A stretch of DNA of 7,815 bases from an uncultured Lachnospiraceae bacterium (GCA_900313745.1 OMSM01000252.1:1-7815), one strand, 5' to 3'; shown: positions 1 through 7,284, counted from the stretch's first letter. The notes: generated by a model from the sequence alone, not told the origin. Made by a program: numbers and translations.

Positions 1-417
1 CTGCTCCTTACGCGGGGGTCCGGGGATCCGCTGCAGAGGCGCGCGATCCGGGTGAGCATGGGGACGGTCTTCCAGATCCCCTGGACCTGGCTTGCGGACG
101 AGGACGGCGCGGACTATATCCCGCCCGCGGACGAGGACGGGAACAAGGGGCGCAGGCCTGCAAACATCGCGGCACTTCACCGCATGGGGTTCAAGGCTGC
201 CGCAATGGCGCTCACCGATAAAGCGGTGGATGTGGACGACCCTGTACTTCGCGGCGAGGACAGGCTTGCCGTCCTTCTGGGGTCGGAGAGCACAGGATTA
301 AGGGCCGTGACCGTGCGGGACAGTGACTACGCGGTAAAGATCCCCATGCAGAACGGCGTGGACTCGCTCAATGTCGCCGCGGCGAGCGCGGTGGCCTTCT
401 GGGCGCTCCTAAGATAG
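1..417 (+). CDS. SpoU/TrmH-family RNA 2'-O-methyltransferase, 3' part (5' end outside window)
   Basis: The frame is open from base 1 and ends at TAG 415-417, giving the last 138 residues of an RNA methyltransferase of the SpoU/TrmH (SPOUT) class. Such enzymes methylate ribose 2'-OH groups in rRNA or tRNA using S-adenosylmethionine. Fragment residues 8-21 hold the conserved GDP..RRAIRVSMG stretch. The knot motifs are LGSESTGL (residues 93-100) and KIPM..GVDSLNVAAASA (113-130), where the Ser-Leu-Asn turn contributes to the cofactor pocket. The GTG at 52 and ATG at 58 fall inside the conserved domain, so they are not real starts; the gene begins upstream of the window. An unusually long acidic loop (residues 31-50) carries a duplicated ADEDG. 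The target nucleotide cannot be told from this fragment. The next gene begins 5 or 17 bases later, which suggests co-transcription. Confidence 0.9.
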   Translation: MLLTRGSGDPLQRRAIRVSMGTVFQIPWTWLADEDGADYIPPADEDGNKGRRPANIAALHRMGFKAAAMALTDKAVDVDDPVLRGEDRLAVLLGSESTGLRAVTVRDSDYAVKIPMQNGVDSLNVAAASAVAFWALLR

Positions 418-422
418 AGCGG

Positions 423-2987
423 ATGAGGAATACCATGACGGATTTCGGACGATTCTACCTCGACAAGGAGAAGGACATCATCGTCGATCTGAGGCTGGAC
501 GGGGAGCGGATGTACTACACGCTGCGCACGCCGAATCATCACACGGGCAACCTGATAAAGAACCTGGCAAAGCTCTGCGCGCTTCCCCTTACCGAGGATG
601 TGGACGGGCTCTATATTATCGACGGCGAGGTTCCCTGCTATGTGGACGCGTACAACCGGAGGGTCTATGTCTTCCGGCTTGGGGACACCAAGGTGGCCAA
701 TATCTACGCGGATCCCCCCGGAGAAGGCCGGACGGCCGGAAGCCCTGCAGGAATCACGGATACGGGTTCGGGAGATATGGCGGGAGAGGAGTCCGGCACC
801 CCCAGCTGCAGGGTGGAGCTTAAGGCCTCTATTCCCTCCATCGCCAAGACGCTCATGAGCCAGACCAAGGATTACCGCGGGAGTCTGCGGGACACCGTGA
901 TCAAGTCCTATATCCTGAACGACTGCAAATTCCACACGGATCTTCACACGCACATGAACGGAAACCTGGCGCCGGACGTGCTGATCGCGCTCGGAATTGC
1001 CCATCAGATCCGCTATCCCCTCTATTACATCCGGAAACTTGAGCTCCGCTTAACCGAGTCCCAGAAGGCCGCGCTGAGGAAAGACCGCGCGGAGGCGGAG
1101 AGGAAGTTCGAGGATTCCCCTCTTACCGGCAAATATCTCCGGAGGAAAATCGACGACAATACCTTTATCAACTTTGCCGACCTTATCCTGAACAACCCGG
1201 ACAATGCAGCCTGGAATCTCGCGAGAATACGCGATTCCCTTGCGGTGTTAAAGGACGGCCAGGCGGTGTTCACCAATCTGGAGAAGGTCTACCTGTACCG
1301 TTATGTTTTCACCAAAGGGGTGCCGCATCCGGATAAGATCGAGCTTAAGGATATCCGCCGCATCCCCGATGCGGACATAGTTTCGGTGCTGTCCCGGTGC
1401 CTTCTGGACCGCGGGAATCCGGCCTACCGCGGCAATTCGCTCTTCCAGGACAAACTGCTCTGGATCGCAAGGAATTACCGGAGCCGGGGCATTCTTTACG
1501 CGGAGATCTCGGACACGACACTGGTAAAACCCGACGCCGCGCCGGAGATGCTTAAAGCCGTGCACGAGGTGATGCCGGCGATCACGGCGGAGACCGGGGT
1601 AGTGCTGCGTTTTCTCGCCGCCATACGAAGGATCCCTCTCACAATCGTCAAGGACAGTGTGACAATGAACGATTACGCGTCCAACCTCCGGACCATAAGA
1701 GCAGTGGCCCCGGATCCCTACGTGGCAGGCGCGGACATCGTCGGAGAGGAGATCAACGACATCAGGGAGCTCTCCCCGGTGATCGGCGGGCTTGTGGAGA
1801 TCGCCGCCGGGGACGATGACTTCGTTATCCGCATCCATGCGGGTGAGAACGACAGCCTTAAGGACAATGTCGCCAACAGCGTGCGGTGCGTGAAGGAAGC
1901 ACTCTCCCCGGGGCAGAAGATGCCCCACTTAAGAATCGGGCACGGACTTTACACGGCGGACCTCCGTTCCCCGAGGGGCAGGCAGCTCATCGCGGAGCTC
2001 GCCGGCAGCCGCGCCGTGCTCGAGTTCCAGCTGACCTCCAATGTCCGTCTGAACAACTTAAGCTCCCTCGCCCGCCATCCCCTGAAGCAGTATCTGGAGG
2101 GCGGGGTCATGTGCGTGCAGGGAACCGACGGAGGGGCCCTCTACGGCACGGATTCCATAGACGAGGAGATCGCCCTGGAGAGGCTGCTCCGCTTAAGCCA
2201 TGAGGAGCTGCTCTTCATGAGGGCGTCGGAGGACCGGATCCTGGAGGCGAGCCTTAAGGCCTTCCGGAGAAAGATGAGGGATTTTCCGGCCGGGACTCCG
2301 GAGGAGGTCCGGGAATTCCTTTCGCGCAGGGTGCGGGAATCCGCCGGCACCGGGCTGCCGGGGGAGCATAAGGCCGCGGAGCGCCTCGATGCGGCGTCGG
2401 AGCTCGCCGGACAGATAAGGGAGCTTCCGGAGGACCGCCGGCCGGTAATCCTGTCGGGGGGAAGCTTCAACAGTGACCGCCACTCGACCAGGATGACCAG
2501 GGAGGGCATGAGGGTGGTGGAGAGCCTCGTTGACAGAGCCGATCCCGGAAGGGATATCTTCGTCATCGGACACACCCTCTCCGGATATGAGCGCCTGCTG
2601 CTGGAGGAAAATAAAGGGAGGATCCCCGTCTACGCCTTCGTTCCCTCCGAAATCACCGCGGCGGAGCGGTCAAAACTGAAGAGGAGCGGAGTTTTTATCC
2701 GTGTAGCCATCGAGCCTGCGGGAATGGGCATCTACAAGAGCATAGCCTACGAGATCTTCCGCAGGATGCCCTCTGTGCTTGTCGCGCTGGACGGCAACTC
2801 CGCGGGGGCGAACCTCATACAGGAAGCGCGGAACGGGAGGTACCTGTGCAAAATCCTGGTGTACGGGCACTCCAGGGTGCTCAGGGCGAAGGCGGAGTCC
2901 CTTGGCGGCTATGTGACCGTCTTTGACCGGCATGACGAGTATGATATACTTAACGCACTTAATTATTCTTATCCGGAAGGGAGATAA
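423..2987 (+). CDS. Adenosine-deaminase-like metallohydrolase with a C-terminal SLOG/DprA-like domain
   Basis: This 854-residue protein is more than twice the length of a classical adenosine deaminase (about 350). Residues 1-97 form a beta-rich domain I do not recognise, followed by a low-complexity Gly/Ser/Glu linker (98-127). The deaminase core spans about 165-600. It carries HTH (H175, H177), HAGE (H472, E475), GHG (H507) and GTD (D569), matching the metal ligands and catalytic residues of the ADA amidohydrolase family. The second Asp of the usual TDD is Gly570. About 180 residues separate H177 from the next core strand (GILYAEI, 356-362), against roughly 85 in mouse ADA, so there is an insertion. 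Residues 674-840 (PVILSGGSF, FVIGHTLSG, VLVALDGNSAGANL) resemble the SLOG/DprA Rossmann-like fold, a tentative call. No signal peptide is visible, so it is cytoplasmic. Purine deamination is probable; the true substrate is unknown. Residues are numbered from the ATG at 423; base 435 is the likelier start. The symporter gene follows after 2 bases. Confidence 0.8.
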   Translation: MRNTMTDFGRFYLDKEKDIIVDLRLDGERMYYTLRTPNHHTGNLIKNLAKLCALPLTEDVDGLYIIDGEVPCYVDAYNRRVYVFRLGDTKVANIYADPPGEGRTAGSPAGITDTGSGDMAGEESGTPSCRVELKASIPSIAKTLMSQTKDYRGSLRDTVIKSYILNDCKFHTDLHTHMNGNLAPDVLIALGIAHQIRYPLYYIRKLELRLTESQKAALRKDRAEAERKFEDSPLTGKYLRRKIDDNTFINFADLILNNPDNAAWNLARIRDSLAVLKDGQAVFTNLEKVYLYRYVFTKGVPHPDKIELKDIRRIPDADIVSVLSRCLLDRGNPAYRGNSLFQDKLLWIARNYRSRGILYAEISDTTLVKPDAAPEMLKAVHEVMPAITAETGVVLRFLAAIRRIPLTIVKDSVTMNDYASNLRTIRAVAPDPYVAGADIVGEEINDIRELSPVIGGLVEIAAGDDDFVIRIHAGENDSLKDNVANSVRCVKEALSPGQKMPHLRIGHGLYTADLRSPRGRQLIAELAGSRAVLEFQLTSNVRLNNLSSLARHPLKQYLEGGVMCVQGTDGGALYGTDSIDEEIALERLLRLSHEELLFMRASEDRILEASLKAFRRKMRDFPAGTPEEVREFLSRRVRESAGTGLPGEHKAAERLDAASELAGQIRELPEDRRPVILSGGSFNSDRHSTRMTREGMRVVESLVDRADPGRDIFVIGHTLSGYERLLLEENKGRIPVYAFVPSEITAAERSKLKRSGVFIRVAIEPAGMGIYKSIAYEIFRRMPSVLVALDGNSAGANLIQEARNGRYLCKILVYGHSRVLRAKAESLGGYVTVFDRHDEYDILNALNYSYPEGR
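425..429 (+). promoter_or_regulatory. Ribosome binding site that bears on the start of the deaminase-like gene
   Basis: GAGGA at 425-429 lies 5 bases before the ATG at 435 and matches the Shine-Dalgarno core. The in-frame ATG at 423 has only a weak purine run (AGAGCGG) directly against it. This favours Met5 (base 435) as the real start. The longer reading is kept in the CDS entry as the outer limit. Confidence 0.5.
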
Positions 2988-2989
2988 GT

Positions 2990-4468
2990 ATGAACGAAGA
3001 ACAGATAAGGAAGAAAAATCTCTGGATGTTCCCTCTTGGGACGGTGGGCAGGGACATGATCTACGCCCTCTTCACCAACTACATCCTCACGTTTATTCTC
3101 TTCACGCGGGCGCTGACCCCGGCGCAGCTCATGTCCATCACGGGAATCATGGTGGCAGCCCGGATCTTTGACGCCTTAAACGACCCGATCATGGGCAACA
3201 TCATCGAGCGCACAAGGACGAAGTGGGGCAAGTTCAAGCCCTGGCTGGCCATCGGCATCCTCTCGACCTCGGTCGTAGTCTATCTCGCCTTCAACACCCG
3301 GCTCACCGGATGGGCCTTCATCGTGTTCTTCGGCGTGATCTATTTCGCTTACAGCATCACCTACACAATGCACGACATCTCGTACTGGGGGATGATTCCC
3401 TCGCTGGGATCCGACGCGGACGCCCGCAACCAGTTCACCTCCAGGGCGACGCTTTTTGCCGGAGTGGGAGGAACACTGGCCGGAATGCTTATCCCGATCT
3501 TCACGACGGGATCGGGCACCATCGGCGGAAGCGCGCAGAAGGCCTACGGAATCATCGCTCTTGTGGTCTGCATACTCGCGCCTCTTTTCCTTGCCTTCAC
3601 GATCTTCGGGGTCACCGAGACCAGGACGGCGGACAATGAACCTGCGCCTCCCATCAGTTTTAAGAAAATCATCGGGACCATCACCGGAAATGACCAGCTC
3701 CGCTGGATCGCCGTGATCTTCCTCCTTCAGCAGATCGGCAACGGCATCATCCTCGGCGGGCTTGGTTCCACCTACATCTATTTTGATTTCGGCTACGAGG
3801 GCGGGCTGTACTCCACCTTCTCCACCATCGGCCTTGCGGTGACCGCGGTTCTCATGGTGTTCTATCCCGCGATCTCCCGCAAGATGCACCGGAAGGAGCT
3901 GATGCGCATCATGGCGGTCACGGGCAGCGCAGGATACGCGGTCATGATCCTCGCAGGCATCGGAATGCACGCGTCCATGGTGAAATTCTGGATCATCACC
4001 GTGGGCTACATGCTCGCGAACTTCGGCCAGTACGGCTTCTACCTCATCATGATGATCTCCATCATCAACACGGTGGAGTACAATGAATACAAGCACGGCA
4101 CAAGGGACGAGGCGATCATCGCCTCACTCCGCCCCTTCCTGACAAAACTTGCCTCGGCGCTCTGCATTGTGATCGTCACGGTGAGCTACCTCATCTTCGG
4201 CGTGACGAACTACACCAACCAGATCTCCGATTATGAGCAGATGGCCTCCCTCGGGGAGATCACCGACGAGGCGAAGCTTTCCGGCATCGCGGGGATCATC
4301 GGGAATGTCGCCCACGGGCAGACCGTGGGGCTTCTTCTTTCCATGACCGTGCTTCCCTGCGCGCTGATGCTCGCGTCCTACTTCTTATATAAGAAGCATT
4401 ACGTTCTGGACGAGGAGGAGTACGACAGGATCTGCGCGGAGCTGGACAAAAGAAACAACCGCGGATAA
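2990..4468 (+). CDS. GPH-family (MelB-like) sugar:cation symporter, MFS superfamily
   Basis: This is a 492-residue membrane protein with about 12 hydrophobic segments, the normal size for the glycoside-pentoside-hexuronide:cation symporter family. These carriers import sugars or glycosides with Na+ or H+. The family signature is plain: RIFDALNDPIMG (59-69) followed by RTKWGKFKPW (76-85). Aligned by eye to E. coli MelB, the key carboxylates are kept: D22 in GRD (MelB D19), D61 and D65 on helix II (D55, D59), and D129 in MHDISYW (D124). The C-terminal half has EYNEYKHGTRDEAI and SLRPFLTKL (363-387), also typical. The start is ATG 2990, preceded by GGAAGGGAG (2975-2983) and only 2 bases after the previous stop. 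With the HAD enzyme and GH92 glycosidase downstream, a mannoside or other oligosaccharide is the most likely cargo. That is inference from neighbours; the sequence alone does not fix the substrate. Confidence 0.92.
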   Translation: MNEEQIRKKNLWMFPLGTVGRDMIYALFTNYILTFILFTRALTPAQLMSITGIMVAARIFDALNDPIMGNIIERTRTKWGKFKPWLAIGILSTSVVVYLAFNTRLTGWAFIVFFGVIYFAYSITYTMHDISYWGMIPSLGSDADARNQFTSRATLFAGVGGTLAGMLIPIFTTGSGTIGGSAQKAYGIIALVVCILAPLFLAFTIFGVTETRTADNEPAPPISFKKIIGTITGNDQLRWIAVIFLLQQIGNGIILGGLGSTYIYFDFGYEGGLYSTFSTIGLAVTAVLMVFYPAISRKMHRKELMRIMAVTGSAGYAVMILAGIGMHASMVKFWIITVGYMLANFGQYGFYLIMMISIINTVEYNEYKHGTRDEAIIASLRPFLTKLASALCIVIVTVSYLIFGVTNYTNQISDYEQMASLGEITDEAKLSGIAGIIGNVAHGQTVGLLLSMTVLPCALMLASYFLYKKHYVLDEEEYDRICAELDKRNNRG

Positions 4469-4472
4469 TCAA

Positions 4473-4486
4473 GGTGCCGACGCACC
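4473..4486 (+). promoter_or_regulatory. Short perfect hairpin abutting the ribosome binding site of the HAD gene
   Basis: GGTGC (4473-4477), loop CGAC (4478-4481) and GCACC (4482-4486) form a perfect 5-bp, GC-rich stem. It lies in the 27-base gap after the symporter stop. The Shine-Dalgarno GGAGG (4487-4491) begins at the next base, 4 bases before ATG 4496. No T tract follows, so it is not an intrinsic terminator. It could stabilise mRNA or tune initiation of the HAD gene; the role is inferred and a 5-bp stem can arise by chance. Confidence 0.4.
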
Positions 4487-4495
4487 GGAGGCAGC

Positions 4496-5125
4496 ATGGA
4501 CAAGGCAGTAATATTCGATATGGACGGCACGCTCTTCGACACGGAGAGGATCTACCGCAGCTCCTGGCTGGAGACCGGCGTTCCGGTGGAGCTTTACCAG
4601 AGGTTCATCGGAAGAAGCGCGGAGAGCATCAGCGGGATGCTTAAGGACGCCGGCTTTGATCCGGAGGAGACGGTCGCCCGCAAGAAGGCGCTGGTCGTGA
4701 AGAAGCTGGAGAAAGGCATCCCCGTAAAGCCGGGGGCGGCCGAGGCGGTGGACGGCCTTCACAGGGCAGGGATCATCACCGCCATCGCGACGTCGACCGC
4801 CATGGAGACGGCGGTGAGCTATCTTGAAAGAACGGGCTTTGCCGGGCGCTTCGACCGCGTGATCAGCGGCAACCGGCTGCCTAACGGCAAACCCGCGCCG
4901 GACATCTTCCTGATGACCGCAAAAGAGCTTGGGGTATCCCCGGAGCACTGCGTCGTCGTGGAGGACAGCGAGAACGGCGTCCGGGCGGGGCACGCGGCGG
5001 GGATGCTCACGCTGATGGTTCCCGACATGGTTCCTCCGGACGAGGAGCTCCGGTCGCTCTGCGGCGGGGTGCTGGATTCGCTGTCCGACCTGATTCCCTG
5101 GCTTACAAGCGCAGGGTGGCTCTGA
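4496..5125 (+). CDS. HAD-superfamily sugar-phosphatase-like hydrolase (subfamily IA)
   Basis: This is a 209-residue cytoplasmic enzyme. Haloacid-dehalogenase motifs appear in order: motif I FDMDGTLFDTE (7-17; nucleophile D8, acid/base D10), motif II IATST (97-101), motif III lysine K132 in NGKPAPDIF, and motif IV VVEDSENG (154-161; E156, D157). A helical cap lies between motifs I and II (about 18-80). These features match the beta-phosphoglucomutase/GS1-like phosphatase group, which needs Mg2+. The His that assists the mutase in beta-phosphoglucomutase (DTAEYH) aligns here with Tyr20 in DTERIY. Simple phosphatase activity on a sugar or nucleotide phosphate is therefore more likely than mutase activity. 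The start is ATG 4496 with GGAGG 4 bases upstream. It sits between the symporter and the glycosidase, which suggests a role in processing the imported sugar. The natural substrate is not determinable from sequence. Confidence 0.88.
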   Translation: MDKAVIFDMDGTLFDTERIYRSSWLETGVPVELYQRFIGRSAESISGMLKDAGFDPEETVARKKALVVKKLEKGIPVKPGAAEAVDGLHRAGIITAIATSTAMETAVSYLERTGFAGRFDRVISGNRLPNGKPAPDIFLMTAKELGVSPEHCVVVEDSENGVRAGHAAGMLTLMVPDMVPPDEELRSLCGGVLDSLSDLIPWLTSAGWL

Positions 5126-5150
5126 ACGAGGAAATTATTAATTAGGGAAA

Positions 5151-5181
5151 AGCATTGTTAAGGAACAGCATTGATTAAGGA
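5151..5181 (+). repeat. Imperfect direct repeat in the AT-rich leader of the GH92 gene
   Basis: AGCATTGTTAAGGA (5151-5164) is followed by AGCATTGATTAAGGA (5167-5181), identical apart from one inserted A. The second copy runs into the strong ribosome binding site AAGGAGGG (5177-5184), which is 9 bases before the ATG at 5194. The 68-base gap 5126-5193 is much more AT-rich than its surroundings. The repeat may be a duplicated ribosome-binding region or a binding site; no function can be shown. I see no convincing promoter or terminator in the gap. Confidence 0.5.
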
Positions 5182-5193
5182 GGGCAAAACATC

Positions 5194-7284
5194 ATGAAGC
5201 GCTTGTCAGATTACGTCAATCCTTACATCGGAACGATTTCCCACATGCTCCAGACCTGCCGGCCGGAGGTGATGCTTCCTTACAGCCCGGCGAGAAGCAC
5301 GCCGCTGGTTTCCGGCTGCAGCGACTACTTCTGCAGCGACGTTCTCGTCGGCTATCCCCTGGGCGGGGCGTACGTCACGCCGGGCAGGGCGCTCCCGGGC
5401 GGGGACAGTTTTGACAACACGATAGACCACAGCCTGGAGGATTTCCGCTGCTATTACCAGCGCACCGAGCTGGAGGAGATGGACATCGTCGCGGAGTCCA
5501 CGGTGACGGAGCACGTTTACCTGCACCGCTTCACGGGGGCGGACCGGTTAAAACTCACCGCGCCCGGCGGAAGCATCGCTGTGGAGGACGGCCTGATTCT
5601 TGTAAAAGCCCTCGTCCCGAGAGGGAAGGAGATGATGCAGTACATCGCAGTCTCCCTTGACGCGCCGCTTCCGCCTGAGGGCACCGCAGGGGAGAACTCC
5701 GGAGAAAACGGCGCTATACTTGTCCTCGGGGTGCCGGAGAGCGGGGTGACGGTGCGCGGCGCGGTCTCCCTCATCTCCTTTGAGAGCGCGAAGCGCCTTC
5801 TCGCTGAGGAGACGGAAGGCCTGAGCTTTGACGTGACGGCTGAAAAGGCGCAGCAGATCTGGGACGACCAGCTCTCCAAAATCCGTGTGAGCGGCAACAC
5901 GGAGGCGAAGAAGACCGTGTTCTACACCGCGCTTTACCGTGCGTTCCAGCGCATGACCAACTATACGGAGGACGGCCGCTATTACAGCAACTACGACGGG
6001 AAGGTGCACGAGGGCACCTTCTACACGGGAGACGGGCTCTGGGACACCTTCCGCTGCATGCATCCCCTTCAGCTTATTGTGGACGGGGAGAGGCACAGGG
6101 ATATCCTGGAGAGCTACAACCTGATGTACAAGCAGAGCGGGCTTATGCCCTCCTTCCCCGGAATTTCCGGCGACTCCCCTGTCATGATCGGATTCCATGC
6201 GGCGTCCCTCTTCGCCGACGCCCTCGCGAAGGGTGTGGAGGCGGATTACAGGACCGCGTTCGAGGGAATACTGAAGAACGCGGAGACCCAGGCGATGATG
6301 CCCTGGTGCTGCGGGGCGGATGCGAGGGACGAGGACCGCTGCTACTACGAGAAGGGCTTCTTCCCCGCGCTGAAGAAGGGGGAGACGGAGACGAGCCCGC
6401 TCGCGGTGGAGTTCGAGAAGAGGCAGGCTATCTCGGTGACGCTGGAGCATGCCTACGACGACTGGTGCGCCGGAAAGATCGCTGAGGCGCTCGGAAAGCA
6501 TGAGCTCGCGGAGAAACTGTATGCTAGGGGGCAGAACTACCGCAGGCTCTATAACCCCGAGGTGGGGCTGATGTGCCCGAAATCCGCGGACGGTGAGTGG
6601 GTCGAGGACTTTGACCCGATCTATTCCGGAGGACCTGGCGGCAGGGATTACACCACCGAGAACAACACCTACACCTATACCTGGTCCGTCTTCCACGATC
6701 CGGAGGGCCTTGGCGGGCTTATGGGCGGCCCGGAGGCCGCCGCGGCAAAACTCGACGACCTCTTCCGGCATAATACGGGGGACCGCTGGAAATACTCCTA
6801 CATGGGACAGTATCCGGACGCGACCGGCCTGATGGGCCAGTTCGCGATGGGCAACGAACCGGATTTCCATATTCCCTACCTCTATGACTACTACGGGGCA
6901 CCCTGGAAGGCACAGAAGAAGCTGAGGGATCTCATGGACATCTGGTTTACCGACGGAATCACCGGCATCTGCGGCGACGAGGACGGCGGGGCGATGTCGA
7001 GCTGGTTCGTCTTCTCGGCAGCGGGATTCTATCCGGTGTGCCCGGGAAAGGCCGAATATGCCATAGGCACGCCTCTTTTCGACGAGGCGGTCATCGATGT
7101 CGGAGGCGGGAAGAGTTTTACGGTCACGGCCAGAGGCGCGGGGGACGGCCTTCGCTATATCCAGAGCGCGGAGCTGAACGGAAGGCCCTTAAACCGCCCG
7201 TTCCTTGCGCACGAGGATCTTGCGGCCGGCGGTGAGCTGGTACTTGTCATGGGCAGGAAGCCCAACAAAGAGTGGGGAAAATAA
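5194..7284 (+). CDS. GH92-family alpha-mannosidase-like glycosidase, cytoplasmic
   Basis: This is a 696-residue protein, near the usual size of glycoside hydrolase family 92. Members are Ca2+-dependent inverting exo-alpha-mannosidases. The N-terminal beta domain opens with YVNPYIGT (7-14). The (alpha/alpha)6-barrel region carries GLWDTFRCMHPL (281-292), TENNTYTYTW (488-497), GLMGG (508-512), GNEP..HIPYLY (553-564) and GDEDGGAMSSW (594-604). D595 and D597 align with the catalytic-base aspartates of BT3990, E489 with the general-acid region, and E555 lies in the conserved GNEP. FYPVCPG (612-618) and YAIGTPLFD (622-630) are family hallmarks. No signal peptide or anchor is present, so it should act in the cytoplasm on an imported substrate, fitting the symporter upstream. 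The start is supported by AAGGAGGG 9 bases before ATG. The N-terminal loops diverge from typical members (no PFG motif after the opening), so linkage specificity is uncertain. Its stop TAA overlaps the next ATG by one base. Confidence 0.9.
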   Translation: MKRLSDYVNPYIGTISHMLQTCRPEVMLPYSPARSTPLVSGCSDYFCSDVLVGYPLGGAYVTPGRALPGGDSFDNTIDHSLEDFRCYYQRTELEEMDIVAESTVTEHVYLHRFTGADRLKLTAPGGSIAVEDGLILVKALVPRGKEMMQYIAVSLDAPLPPEGTAGENSGENGAILVLGVPESGVTVRGAVSLISFESAKRLLAEETEGLSFDVTAEKAQQIWDDQLSKIRVSGNTEAKKTVFYTALYRAFQRMTNYTEDGRYYSNYDGKVHEGTFYTGDGLWDTFRCMHPLQLIVDGERHRDILESYNLMYKQSGLMPSFPGISGDSPVMIGFHAASLFADALAKGVEADYRTAFEGILKNAETQAMMPWCCGADARDEDRCYYEKGFFPALKKGETETSPLAVEFEKRQAISVTLEHAYDDWCAGKIAEALGKHELAEKLYARGQNYRRLYNPEVGLMCPKSADGEWVEDFDPIYSGGPGGRDYTTENNTYTYTWSVFHDPEGLGGLMGGPEAAAAKLDDLFRHNTGDRWKYSYMGQYPDATGLMGQFAMGNEPDFHIPYLYDYYGAPWKAQKKLRDLMDIWFTDGITGICGDEDGGAMSSWFVFSAAGFYPVCPGKAEYAIGTPLFDEAVIDVGGGKSFTVTARGAGDGLRYIQSAELNGRPLNRPFLAHEDLAAGGELVLVMGRKPNKEWGK

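Noticed and set aside
52..417. Complete small gene starting at GTG 52
   Set aside because: The same frame is open to base 1 and encodes conserved SpoU residues upstream, so this is an internal codon of a truncated gene.
1248..1928. 226-codon open frame on the - strand
   Set aside because: It is antisense to the deaminase-like gene, with no recognisable motif.
423..2987. RADAR anti-phage deaminase RdrB
   Set aside because: The large ADA-like protein invites the comparison, but no RdrA-type AAA+ ATPase is adjacent. The upstream neighbour is an RNA methyltransferase and the downstream one a sugar symporter. The C-terminal SLOG-like domain is also not a feature of RdrB that I know of.
3176..4096. 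306-codon open frame on the - strand
   Set aside because: It is antisense to the symporter. The His/Asp/Gly-rich translation is typical of a shadow frame opposite membrane-protein codons.
4473..4486. Intrinsic terminator after the symporter
   Set aside because: The stem is only 5 bp and is followed by GGAGG rather than a T run.
5103..5161. Sigma-70 promoter before GH92
   Set aside because: TTACAA (5103) and TATTAA (5136) are 27 bases apart, and TTGTTA (5156) has no well-spaced -10 box, so no convincing pair exists.
5548..6870. 440-codon open frame on the - strand
   Set aside because: It lies wholly antisense to the GH92 gene, its translation shows no domain, and it is rich in Arg/Val/His as expected from the complement of GC-rich coding DNA.
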